A stretch of DNA of 35,381 nucleotides, taken from the NCBI GenBank assembly GCA_001304215.1, contig LJVB01000005.1, positions 1 to 35,381 of the forward strand. The letters run 5' to 3'. Shown here piece after piece: positions 1-7,934 of this stretch. The stretch is from Acidithiobacillales bacterium SM1_46. GTDB lineage: Bacteria; Pseudomonadota; Gammaproteobacteria; Acidiferrobacterales; Sulfurifustaceae. A program made the translations under genes and the position numbers. Within the stretch, counting starts at the first letter, position 1. Every line of letters starts with the position of its first letter. The notes under the pieces are model-generated. The model was not told where the DNA came from. It ran no database searches and worked only from the letters and a program-made list of their open reading frames with translations.

Positions 1-87
1 GGCGGTGAGTGTCAAGGTTTCGGCAAAAGCAGTCGCGGAGATCAACAGCGCTGCCAACAGCCAGCCGGTACGCATGGCGCGTAGCAT
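1..87 (-). CDS. N-terminus of an exported protein, cut by the window edge
   Basis: Only the first 25-29 codons are visible. They read MLRAM then RTGWLLAALLISATAFA, a typical Sec signal peptide: basic start, hydrophobic core and an AxA-like cleavage site, followed by ETLTLTA. Two in-frame ATG codons (87 and 75) are possible; I took the longer because both lie inside the gap after yhdP. It follows yhdP by about 50 bases in the same direction and may share its transcript. In many gammaproteobacteria the next genes here are a nitrilase-family gene and tldD; neither starts with a signal peptide, so this is something else. The family cannot be named from so little. Confidence 0.5.
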   Translation of the reverse strand, partial: MLRAMRTGWLLAALLISATAFAETLTLTA

Positions 88-136
88 AGCATTGCGCACC
101 GCCCGGACCGAAGGATAAACCCCCAGGGCACGCGGG

Positions 137-3100
137 CTATTGCGGCGCTGGCGTCTCCGGCAACTTCTCAATCTTCATGCGCTTGATAACCCTGACGTCA
201 GGCTCGGACCAGGGCCCCTTCACGAGCCAAACCTCGCGCGCACCCTCGCGGATCGCGAGCTTGAGCACCTGCTGCACAGCGAGTACCGCCGCCGCAACCT
301 GCGGCCCCCAGATTGCCAAACCGGCAATCGCCGCCGTGTCACCCACCCGTGGTTCGATCTCGACGCGCAGATCAAAATCCTGATCGGGCAACCCAATGCG
401 CCCGCTAACGTCCACCTTGGCAGCCGGCGCACGCACAACCGTGTCACGCAGCTGCAGGTTGCCGTAGTCAATCGTCGCCTTACCCGTCAGCCGATCGAAC
501 AGAAAGCCCTTGCCATAGATCGGACTGAAATCGAAGGCGAGAAACCGCCCGAGCGCGGTCAGATCCACCGCGCTAAAGAGCCGCCCGAGTGCGCCCGGAG
601 CAACTTCCGGAAGTCGGCCATTCTCCACTCGTATCTCGCCCTCACCGTTTAGCGCGGACAGCGCCATGTCCGGAATCCCGCCTCGCCACGCAAGGCGCGT
701 CTTGATCTCGCCGACGCCCCCGATCACCCGCCCGGGGTAGCCACTGGCCTCGAGCGTCTTGCCGAAATCCTTCGAGTTCATTTTCGCGTCAAACGTCGAG
801 CTGGATTCGCCGGCGCGGGTCTCCCATCGGCCGGTCGCTTCAAGCCCCGCCTCGGGGCGCGTTAGCTGGAGCCTGTCGACGCTCCATCCACGCTCGGAGC
901 GGCTGGCGGCGAGTTGGAGCGTGCCGAAATCTCGCGTACCGAAACGAAACGATTTGGCGGTGAGCGTCAGTGCCGGCAATTGGTGCGGGTCAGTCTGACT
1001 CGGTCCGGTATCATGGATGCCAGTTTCCGGAACCGACAGATGCTCGAATTCGAGCACCATTTGTGGCACAGCCGGTGTGGGATCCAGCCGGAACGTGCCC
1101 GACGCAGCTGGCCCGTCGAGGCTGCCTGACCAGCGCCCTTTCGCATCCTGCGTCACATCGATGGCCACGCGCCCGAACTGACGGTTCAGGTAAGCCAGTG
1201 CCGAGGTCTCGAAGGTCACTCGCCGCAGTGGCGCCACATCCAGTCTGCCGAGGTCATGCGCCTGACTGGCTTGGTCGCCGCGGAGCAGATCAATCCAGCC
1301 ATCAGCGTCCAGACTGTCGCTGCGGCCGACGATATACAGACCAGCCTCGGCCGGCAGACGTGCCGGTTCGCCGCCGAACACCAGCATGCCGCGCTCAAAG
1401 CGCCAGCCCGCGCCTTCCGGCGCTAGCGCGAGTTGACCCCTGACATATCCGGGCGCGTCGAGCGACAGCACGTGGCGCGCATGCCCCGACTCAAGCGTAC
1501 GGATTGAAAGCTTGGCGGGCAACAGCCCCTCTTCTCGGTTCAACGGCACCGGCAGCGATGCGCGCAATCCACGCCAGTCAAACTCGCCTTCCAGATGGCC
1601 GCCTTTTGATGACGTCCAGGTTCCCTGCCAAGCGCCCTCACCTTGCAGGCGCGAGGCGATCCGCTCACCGATTACCGGCGCCATACTGTCCGCCGTCATG
1701 CGCCCCTCGCCGACAATGGTCAGCGCACCTTGCGCCGTATACCCTTGCAAGCGCGCCTGTCCGCCCAGAAAGTCTGCGGTCACGCGGCCTCCTGTGACGC
1801 CGTCTTGGTTGAACAGGATACTGCCCTCGAGATCGCGCGGCTTCAGACCCGCCACCGGTAGCTGCAGATCCACGCCGCGCAACTCGTACTCGCCGTGAAT
1901 TATTGCCGGCTGCGCGCCGAATGGCACCGTCACTTCAAGCGAAAGCACCCCCTCGCCATTCGCATCGATCCCTTCCGGAAGATACTGCTTCCAGGTGGCG
2001 CGCGTCGGCGGCGCCTTTACGGCCCGCAGCACCCGTAGCGCCTCGTGTACCGACCCGCGCACCCGAAGGTTCACATCGACACGGTCCATCGACTCGCCGT
2101 TCGGAAACTGGGTGTGCACGCTGACGCGGTCGGCCGCGAGCGCGCCCAGTCGCGCCGTGCGCGCTGTCACCCAGACATCCTGGTTGAGAACGTGCAAATC
2201 GACGTTTGCCCGGCGTGCCGGCTCCCAACCCTCGAGGAAGTGATACACCGCATCGCGCACATGGGCCGTGACTTCGAAGCGACCCTGGCCCTGCGCAAAC
2301 GGAAAATCGCGCGGCCTGCCGTCCAGCACCAGCGTGCCGCGCTCTACGTAGCCGCCGGCGAACGCCCACTCCATCCAGGCGAGAATGTCCTTCGGTAGGT
2401 AGTGGACCGGGTAGTAGTTGCGCGCATGCTCGCCCTTGCCCGCCCAGAAGTCAGCTTGAACCTTGATGCGCGAACCCAGCTCCGCTGCGTCGGGCAGCGT
2501 CAGGCCGAAGGAACCGCTGGCCTGAATATCATCATTGCCGACGCGCAGTCCGTCGGCTTCGATCTGCCAGGCCTTGTCGACGCGATGCCAGCGAACCTGC
2601 CCGGTAAGCTCGTTGAGCTTGAGGGGCGCGCGAAACACGCCGCGCAAATCGAGTGTCATGCGGTTGGTGTTCAGGTTCATCTCGCCGCTTCGACTATCGA
2701 CGCGCACTCGACCGCTCAGGCCGGCGACCCCTGGTACATCGCCCTGCGCCAGATGTTGCCAACCGAGGACATTCGCCGACACGGCAAAGCCCTCGGGAGC
2801 ACGTGCTGGACCCTCGATCACAAGCTGCACGTCCTTGATGTCTCCGCGTGGGGCAAACGCTGTCCAACGCTCAAGCCACTCCACCCAACGTCCACTGGCG
2901 GCCTGACGATCCACTGCGCTTAGCACGGTCTTGGCGTACGCCGTCAGTTCATCGACCATGACATGCTCGATCGACACTTTGCTCTGCTTAACGTCAAAGG
3001 CAACAGCGACCTCCCCTACCGACCAGGACTTCTGCACAAGCGCAACGCTCAGGTCGCGGAGCGCAAGACGCCAAGCCGAGACACTCCCTTCCCAGCGCAC

Positions 3101-4099
3101 CCGCGCCGCGGCCATGGGTACGGGCAGCGCCGTACGCAAACCCGTTGCCGGCAGGCGCAAATCTTCCACGCTGACGCTGCCCTCGATGCGCCGTGGCGCG
3201 CCACTTCGCCAGTTGCTCCAGAGCTCGACGCCGAAGCGACCGGCAAGATGCTCCGGCAGTTGCTCGCGTATCGCGAGCGGCAATCCGGCCGCGTCAAGTC
3301 CCTGCGCGCGCACGTAGATTTCTCCCGCCCAGTCACTGCTCACGAACGGATTTCCGCTGATATCAGCGCCGAAGGCGCAGTCCCTGCAAAGCGACTCGGG
3401 GAACACGGCCTGAAACGCCAACCGGTGTCGCTCGCCATCATTGCGCAGCGAGACATTGACGTGCTCGAGATGTAGCGGCGGTTTCTTATCGCGGCGATCT
3501 GACCACTGCAGCTCCCCGTTTTCGATCAGGATCCGGCCCTGACGCAAAATCCAGCCGAGAAACTTTTCCCCTCCGCCAGGTTCGGTCTGCTCCATCGCGC
3601 CGAGACCTGTCAGCCTGAACTGTCCATCTTCGAGACGCTCGAACGCCAGTCGTGGTTGCACCAACACGAGTTCACGAATACGCAACTCGCCGTAGAGAAG
3701 CGGTAGAAGGGCAATGTTGACACGAATCTGATCAAGCGAGACGACCGGCGTTGGTCGATCGTGCGCATAGACAGCAAGACGCTCCACACGAAGGCCGGGA
3801 AACAAGCCTTCCCAGTGTGCGGCAAGCGCACCGATTCGCACGGTCTGACCGGCTGCGCGACTGAGGTACTCCTCCGCCTCGGCTTTGCGTTCTGCGATTC
3901 CTGGCAATGTGAAACGCGCGACCGTAAACGCAACCGCCAACAAGGACAACGCGCCGGCAATTGCATAGCCCAAATAGCGCACCACGGTGTGCATGCCACG
4001 ACGCATGCGCGCCGTTGGCCGCCAGTGCCTGAATGGGCCCAGGTGATGCTTCAGATAGGCAACCAGACCTGCCCAGCGTTGCTTCCAGTCGAACGTCAT
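137..4099 (-). CDS. yhdP: YhdP family AsmA-like envelope protein (TIGR02099 type)
   Basis: This 1320-residue protein has the size and layout of YhdP: a cytoplasmic N-terminus, one membrane anchor at about residues 40-64 (GYAIAGALSLLAVAFTVA), then a very long periplasmic part rich in beta strands. The first part is DUF3971-like and the end is AsmA-like, with the conserved close FDLRVEIEPRVGDTAAIAG and WGP. In E. coli, YhdP acts with TamB and YdbH in moving phospholipids between the inner and outer membranes; the same job is inferred here. The ATG at 4099 starts MTFDWKQRW, 53 bases after the RNase G stop. The maf-rng-yhdP order is the usual one in many gammaproteobacteria and supports the call. 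Confidence 0.9.
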   Translation of the reverse strand: MTFDWKQRWAGLVAYLKHHLGPFRHWRPTARMRRGMHTVVRYLGYAIAGALSLLAVAFTVARFTLPGIAERKAEAEEYLSRAAGQTVRIGALAAHWEGLFPGLRVERLAVYAHDRPTPVVSLDQIRVNIALLPLLYGELRIRELVLVQPRLAFERLEDGQFRLTGLGAMEQTEPGGGEKFLGWILRQGRILIENGELQWSDRRDKKPPLHLEHVNVSLRNDGERHRLAFQAVFPESLCRDCAFGADISGNPFVSSDWAGEIYVRAQGLDAAGLPLAIREQLPEHLAGRFGVELWSNWRSGAPRRIEGSVSVEDLRLPATGLRTALPVPMAAARVRWEGSVSAWRLALRDLSVALVQKSWSVGEVAVAFDVKQSKVSIEHVMVDELTAYAKTVLSAVDRQAASGRWVEWLERWTAFAPRGDIKDVQLVIEGPARAPEGFAVSANVLGWQHLAQGDVPGVAGLSGRVRVDSRSGEMNLNTNRMTLDLRGVFRAPLKLNELTGQVRWHRVDKAWQIEADGLRVGNDDIQASGSFGLTLPDAAELGSRIKVQADFWAGKGEHARNYYPVHYLPKDILAWMEWAFAGGYVERGTLVLDGRPRDFPFAQGQGRFEVTAHVRDAVYHFLEGWEPARRANVDLHVLNQDVWVTARTARLGALAADRVSVHTQFPNGESMDRVDVNLRVRGSVHEALRVLRAVKAPPTRATWKQYLPEGIDANGEGVLSLEVTVPFGAQPAIIHGEYELRGVDLQLPVAGLKPRDLEGSILFNQDGVTGGRVTADFLGGQARLQGYTAQGALTIVGEGRMTADSMAPVIGERIASRLQGEGAWQGTWTSSKGGHLEGEFDWRGLRASLPVPLNREEGLLPAKLSIRTLESGHARHVLSLDAPGYVRGQLALAPEGAGWRFERGMLVFGGEPARLPAEAGLYIVGRSDSLDADGWIDLLRGDQASQAHDLGRLDVAPLRRVTFETSALAYLNRQFGRVAIDVTQDAKGRWSGSLDGPAASGTFRLDPTPAVPQMVLEFEHLSVPETGIHDTGPSQTDPHQLPALTLTAKSFRFGTRDFGTLQLAASRSERGWSVDRLQLTRPEAGLEATGRWETRAGESSSTFDAKMNSKDFGKTLEASGYPGRVIGGVGEIKTRLAWRGGIPDMALSALNGEGEIRVENGRLPEVAPGALGRLFSAVDLTALGRFLAFDFSPIYGKGFLFDRLTGKATIDYGNLQLRDTVVRAPAAKVDVSGRIGLPDQDFDLRVEIEPRVGDTAAIAGLAIWGPQVAAAVLAVQQVLKLAIREGAREVWLVKGPWSEPDVRVIKRMKIEKLPETPAPQ

Positions 4100-4152
4100 C
4101 GGGCTATTCTGGCTGATTTGCCGGCGAAAAAGCAGGATCTGGCGTATAGCGC

Positions 4153-5655
4153 CTAGAGCAACACGACGTCGTACTGTTCCTGGTTGTAAGTCGCCTCGAC
4201 CTTGAGCTGGATCGGACGGCCGATGAATTCCTGCAGCTGGGCGACGCTGGCTGCCTCCTCATCGAGCAGCATGTCGATCACAACCTGCGCGGCCAGCACC
4301 AGATATTCCTTGGCGCCGAAGGCACGCGCCTCTCGCAGAATTTCCCGAAAAATCTCGTAGCACACGGTCTGCGCGGACTTGACCATGCCGCGCCCCTGGC
4401 ATACCGGGCAGGGCTGACAGAGCACGTGCTCGAGGCTCTCGCGCGTACGCTTGCGGGTCAGCTCAACCAGTCCGAGGCTCGACATCTCTGTCATGAATAC
4501 CTTGGTACGATCACGCATCGCCGCGCGCTCGAGCGCTCGTAACACCTGACGGCGGTGCTCGGGATCAGCCATGTCAATGAAGTCGACGATTATCATGCCG
4601 CCGAGATTTCGCAGCCGCAGCTGGCGCGCGATTGTTTGGGCCGCCTCGAGGTTGGTCTTGAACAGTGTCTCCTCCAGGTTCTTGCGCCCGACATAGGCCC
4701 CGGTATTGACGTCGACGGTCGTCATGGCCTCGGTCTGATCGATAATCAGGTAGCCGCCGCTCTTCAGCGGCACCTTGCGCTCCAGCGCCCGCTGGATCTC
4801 GTCCTCGACCGAGTAGAGATCGAAGATCGGCCGCTCCCCTGGGTAGTACTCGATGTGCTCGGCGATTTCCGGAATGAACTTGATTGCGAAGTCACGCGCC
4901 TTGAGAAAGGTCTCACGTGAATCGATGCGAATCTTCTCGACATTGGCACGCACCAGATCGCGCATGGCGCGCAGCGCGAGCGGAAGGTCCTCATGGATCA
5001 GCGCACAGGGCGGCACGTTGCCGATGCGATCCTGGCAGGCAGCCCAGGCACGGTGCAGGTAGCGCAGATCAGTGTAAATCTCCTCCTCGTCGGCGGCCTC
5101 GGCAAGCGTGCGCACGATATAGCCGCCCTCGTTCCCCACTTCCGCAGCTGCGTCACGCACCAGCGCGCGCAACCGCTCGCGCCCCGCCTCATCGGTGATG
5201 CGCTGCGAAACCCCGATGTGCTGGCTGTCCGGCAGGTAGACGAGATAGCGCGCCGGCAACGTCAAATGGGTTGTGAGACGTGCGCCCTTGGTGCCAAGCG
5301 GATCTTTCACCACCTGCACCACAACCTCCTGTCCTTCGCGCAGCAATTCCTGAATCTGGCGCTCACGCACAATCACTGCCGCCGCGTCCGCGATGTCACC
5401 ACCCTCCGCGCCAACACCGCCGCCATCGTTGTGCTTGACGTCCACCGCGTGCAGAAAGGCGGCGCGATCGAGTCCGATATCGACGAACGCAGCTTGCATG
5501 CCCGGCAGGATGCGTTGCACCCGTCCCTTGTAAATGTTGCCGACCAGCCCGCGGCTGCGAGCGCGCTCGAGATGAACTTCCTGCAAAACCCCATTTTCGA
5601 CCACCGCGACTCGGGTCTCCTGCGGTGTCACGTTGATAAGGATTTCTTCGCTCAT
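4153..5655 (-). CDS. rng: Ribonuclease G
   Basis: This endoribonuclease of the RNase E/G family matures the 16S rRNA 5' end and takes part in mRNA decay. At 500 residues it is close to E. coli RNase G (489). The start SEEILINVTPQETRVAVVENG and the S1 RNA-binding region (GNIYKGRVQRILPGMQAAFV, from about residue 40) match the family closely. The catalytic DNase I-like part has the metal-binding aspartate contexts MTTVDVNTGAYVG and GGMIIVDFIDM. The Zn-link cysteines are in CQPCPVCQGRG at 413-423, and the protein ends NQEQYDVVLL as expected. A Gly/Ala-rich stretch (GGGVGAEGGDIADAA, about 77-91) sits in the S1 domain. Its ATG overlaps the maf stop as ATGA, so translation is probably coupled. Confidence 0.96.
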   Translation of the reverse strand: MSEEILINVTPQETRVAVVENGVLQEVHLERARSRGLVGNIYKGRVQRILPGMQAAFVDIGLDRAAFLHAVDVKHNDGGGVGAEGGDIADAAAVIVRERQIQELLREGQEVVVQVVKDPLGTKGARLTTHLTLPARYLVYLPDSQHIGVSQRITDEAGRERLRALVRDAAAEVGNEGGYIVRTLAEAADEEEIYTDLRYLHRAWAACQDRIGNVPPCALIHEDLPLALRAMRDLVRANVEKIRIDSRETFLKARDFAIKFIPEIAEHIEYYPGERPIFDLYSVEDEIQRALERKVPLKSGGYLIIDQTEAMTTVDVNTGAYVGRKNLEETLFKTNLEAAQTIARQLRLRNLGGMIIVDFIDMADPEHRRQVLRALERAAMRDRTKVFMTEMSSLGLVELTRKRTRESLEHVLCQPCPVCQGRGMVKSAQTVCYEIFREILREARAFGAKEYLVLAAQVVIDMLLDEEAASVAQLQEFIGRPIQLKVEATYNQEQYDVVLL

Positions 5656-6230
5656 AAAGTCGCCTCCTGCGTCTCGTGCAGCAGTGTCGCGAGTTCGTAG
5701 ATCGGCAGGCCCACGATACCGGAGTAGCTCCCCTCGATGTGAGTGATAAACGCCGCCGCCCGGCCCTGGATGGCATAGCCACCGGCCTTGTCAGCGGGTT
5801 CGCCGCTCGCCCAGTACGCGGCGATCATTTCATCAGTGAGGGGAGCAAACGTGACGCGCGAGCGCACCAACGCCGTGCGCTCGCGGGAACCGGCGATCAA
5901 CGCAATGCCGCTCAAGACTTCATGTGTGCGCCCCGCAAGCCGCTTCAACATCGCCTGGCCGTGGCTCGCGTCCGCCGGCTTTCCGAGGATCTCCCCGTCC
6001 AGTACCACTTCCGTGTCCGCACCGAGTACCGGCCGCAGCGCGAGGCCGCGCGTTGCCACTTGCTGCGCGACGAACCGCGCCTTGTCGAGCGACACCCGCA
6101 CCACGTACTGCGCCGGTGTCTCGGTGGGCAGCGGAACTTCGAGCAAGTCGGATGGCATGACCTCGAAGACGATTCCGAGCTGGCGCAGCAGCTCCTGGCG
6201 CCGCGGCGAAGCGGAAGCAAGATAGATCAC
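5652..6230 (-). CDS. maf: Maf-family nucleoside triphosphate pyrophosphatase (YhdE-like)
   Basis: Maf proteins hydrolyse non-canonical or pyrimidine nucleoside triphosphates to monophosphates; YhdE-type members prefer dTTP and UTP. The sequence begins with the family signature IYLASASPRRQELL (SASPRR at 6-11), followed by LGADTEVVLDGEILGKP with the key Asp at 72 and the conserved ADKAGGYAIQG segment. Its length of 192 residues is normal. The start is GTG at 6230; no strong ribosome binding site is visible. It overlaps rng by 4 bases and lies 97 bases after rlmH, with the heptamer tract between them. The dTTP/UTP specificity is inferred from similarity to YhdE and from the rng linkage. Confidence 0.92.
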   Translation of the reverse strand: MIYLASASPRRQELLRQLGIVFEVMPSDLLEVPLPTETPAQYVVRVSLDKARFVAQQVATRGLALRPVLGADTEVVLDGEILGKPADASHGQAMLKRLAGRTHEVLSGIALIAGSRERTALVRSRVTFAPLTDEMIAAYWASGEPADKAGGYAIQGRAAAFITHIEGSYSGIVGLPIYELATLLHETQEATL

Positions 6231-6248
6231 AGTGTTGCGTGAGAAGTA

Positions 6249-6327
6249 TTAAGTGGTAAATGTGTGGGATCCGGTCTTGCCCGCGGAATCGCCACTTAAC
6301 ACTGAACACTCGACACTGAACACCGAT
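6249..6327 (-). repeat. Heptamer tandem repeat and 8-bp inverted repeat between rlmH and maf
   Basis: On the plus strand, 6293-6327 reads as five adjacent 7-base units: CACTTAA, CACTGAA, CACTCGA, CACTGAA and CACCGAT. The last unit ends exactly next to the rlmH stop codon. A perfect inverted copy of the first unit plus one base, TTAAGTGG, lies at 6249-6256 and can pair with CCACTTAA at 6292-6299 across 35 bases. In the rlmH-maf transcript this would form a weak stem just after rlmH. There is no T-run to make it an intrinsic terminator. The strand is given as that of the flanking genes. Confidence 0.75.
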
Positions 6328-6795
6328 TCACCGGTGGTAAGGCTTATTAGCAATAATACTCCACGCCCGGTACAGCTGCTCGGCAAGTACCACTCGCACG
6401 ACGGGATGCGCCAGGGTCAGCGGCGAGAGCGACCAACGCTCGTCGGCGTGCGCGAGGCACGCCGGAGCGAGCCCCTCGGGGCCCCCTATCAGCAGCGCCA
6501 CGTCGCTTCCCCCGGACAACCACCTCCCGAGGCGCACCGATAGGGCCGCCGTATCCAGCATCGTGCCGCCGCGATCGAGCGCCACGACTCGTGCGCCCGG
6601 CAGTACCGCCGCAAGCTGGCGAGCGCCTTCCTGTTCGGTGAGCCTCGCAAGATCGGCGTTCTTTCCGCGCCGCCCGGCGGGAATCTCTTGCAGCACGAGA
6701 CGACACTCGCGTGGCATGCGCTTGGCGTATTCCGCGTAACCCGCCGCGACCCAGTCGGGCATGCGCTCGCCGACCGCAATGAGATGAATCTGCAT
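6328..6795 (-). CDS. rlmH: 23S rRNA (pseudouridine1915-N3)-methyltransferase RlmH
   Basis: RlmH is a SPOUT-class enzyme that methylates pseudouridine 1915 in helix 69 of 23S rRNA on the assembled 70S ribosome, using S-adenosylmethionine. The protein is 155 residues, the usual size. It starts [16 protein letters not shown] and has the SAM-binding trefoil-knot loop LLIGGPEGL (about 102-110). It ends with the diagnostic block [20 protein letters not shown] and [12 protein letters not shown]. It follows rsfS by 33 bases, as in most proteobacteria. In E. coli and Pseudomonas the next genes are mrdA/mrdB; here maf-rng-yhdP follows instead. Confidence 0.97.
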   Translation of the reverse strand: MQIHLIAVGERMPDWVAAGYAEYAKRMPRECRLVLQEIPAGRRGKNADLARLTEQEGARQLAAVLPGARVVALDRGGTMLDTAALSVRLGRWLSGGSDVALLIGGPEGLAPACLAHADERWSLSPLTLAHPVVRVVLAEQLYRAWSIIANKPYHR

Positions 6796-6828
6796 GGCGT
6801 GCAGGCGCCGGCGGGAAGCGACGGCGTC

Positions 6829-7242
6829 CTACTGCGCCGCGACCTTACTGCTGCGCCGTCGTGCGGAGGCTCGCCCGGGTTTTGCCGCCTTGGCCAAATC
6901 CACGGGCTTGGCATCCGACCAGAGCTTCTCGAGATTGTAAAAGTCTCGCACCTGAGAGCGCATGACGTGCACCACCACATCACCGAAGTCGAGCAGCACC
7001 CAATCGCCGACTTGTTCACCCTCCACGCCCACCGCGCGTACGCCGTGCTCGCGCAGCATCTCCCGCACGCGCTCGGCTACCGCTGCCACGTGGCGCGTGG
7101 AAGTGCCGGTAGCAATCATCATGGTATCGGTAAAATCGGAGAGCTTGCGAACATCGAGGACGGTGATGTCCTGGGCCTTGGCATCCACCAGCGCATCGTG
7201 GATCCAGGTTTGCAACTGCTTACCGCGACTGCGTTTCGGCAT
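6829..7242 (-). CDS. rsfS: Ribosome silencing factor RsfS
   Basis: RsfS binds ribosomal protein L14 and blocks joining of the 30S and 50S subunits when nutrients are scarce. I place the start at the ATG at 7242 (MPKRSRGKQLQTW), giving 137 residues. The frame is open further upstream, but that segment is the tail of nadD in another frame, and AGAGG lies 5-6 bases before this ATG. Family features include DFTDTMMIATGTSTRHVAAV and GDWVLLDFGDVVVHVM followed by YNLEKLW. The C-terminal tail is Lys/Arg/Ala-rich (KAAKPGRASARRRSSKVAAQ), a little longer than in E. coli. The start overlaps nadD by 23 bases. Confidence 0.95.
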   Translation of the reverse strand: MPKRSRGKQLQTWIHDALVDAKAQDITVLDVRKLSDFTDTMMIATGTSTRHVAAVAERVREMLREHGVRAVGVEGEQVGDWVLLDFGDVVVHVMRSQVRDFYNLEKLWSDAKPVDLAKAAKPGRASARRRSSKVAAQ

Positions 7243-7885
7243 CGGCACCTCTTGGCTGATACAAACGATTGGTACAAATATACTCCCAAACAGCATCGGG
7301 CAGCTGACCGCGAACCGACTCGCCGCGCGCGATGGCATCACGGATAGCGGTGGCGGAAATATCCTCTGGCGGCACAGGCTGGAAGAAAATGCAACCGGCG
7401 CTCACCTGCGTTAGTGTGCGCGCTTCGTGCACGACCCTTCCACGCGCCCAGGCCGGCAGTTGCGCCTCGCCGGGGAATTCCCAGCCGGGCCGCGTCATGA
7501 CAACCAGGTGCGCAAGCTGCGGCAGGCGCGTCCATTCATGCCAGATTTCGATGTCCTCGTAGGCGTCCATCCCCAGAAGCAGACAGATCGGCCGCGCGCC
7601 CAACTCGCTACGCAGCGACTCGAGCGTGAGCACGGTAAACGAGGGTCCGCCGCGACGATACTCGCGATCATCCACCTCGAATCCGGGAAACTCCTCGCAA
7701 GCGAGTTGCACCATGCGTAACCGGTGATTGGCAGCCGCCACTGGCTGGCGGCGGTGAGGAGGATGAGGCGCAGGGACAATCAGCAATGGCTCGAGCGCGA
7801 GCCGCTCGCGGACCACCTGCGCGGGACGCAGATGACCGTAGTGAATGGGGTCGAAGGTTCCGCCAAAGACACCGAGCGCTTGCAC
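7220..7885 (-). CDS. nadD: Nicotinate-nucleotide adenylyltransferase
   Basis: NadD joins nicotinate mononucleotide and ATP to give deamido-NAD, a late step shared by de novo and salvage NAD synthesis. The nucleotidyltransferase signature GGTFDPIHYGHLR is at 8-20, with the HxxH pair at His15 and His18. The second signature, SATAIRDAI, is near residue 185. The 221-residue length is normal. The start is GTG at 7885. There is no Shine-Dalgarno sequence before it; the leader instead reads GGATCCGCCTCCTAA, which resembles the anti-SD end of 16S rRNA. It overlaps rsfS by 23 bases and follows proA by 49, as in Pseudomonas. Confidence 0.96.
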   Translation of the reverse strand: MQALGVFGGTFDPIHYGHLRPAQVVRERLALEPLLIVPAPHPPHRRQPVAAANHRLRMVQLACEEFPGFEVDDREYRRGGPSFTVLTLESLRSELGARPICLLLGMDAYEDIEIWHEWTRLPQLAHLVVMTRPGWEFPGEAQLPAWARGRVVHEARTLTQVSAGCIFFQPVPPEDISATAIRDAIARGESVRGQLPDAVWEYICTNRLYQPRGADAETQSR

Positions 7886-7934
7886 TTAGGAGGCGGATCC
7901 CCGGACCATGGCAGGCATCGCGACCGGGATCGGT

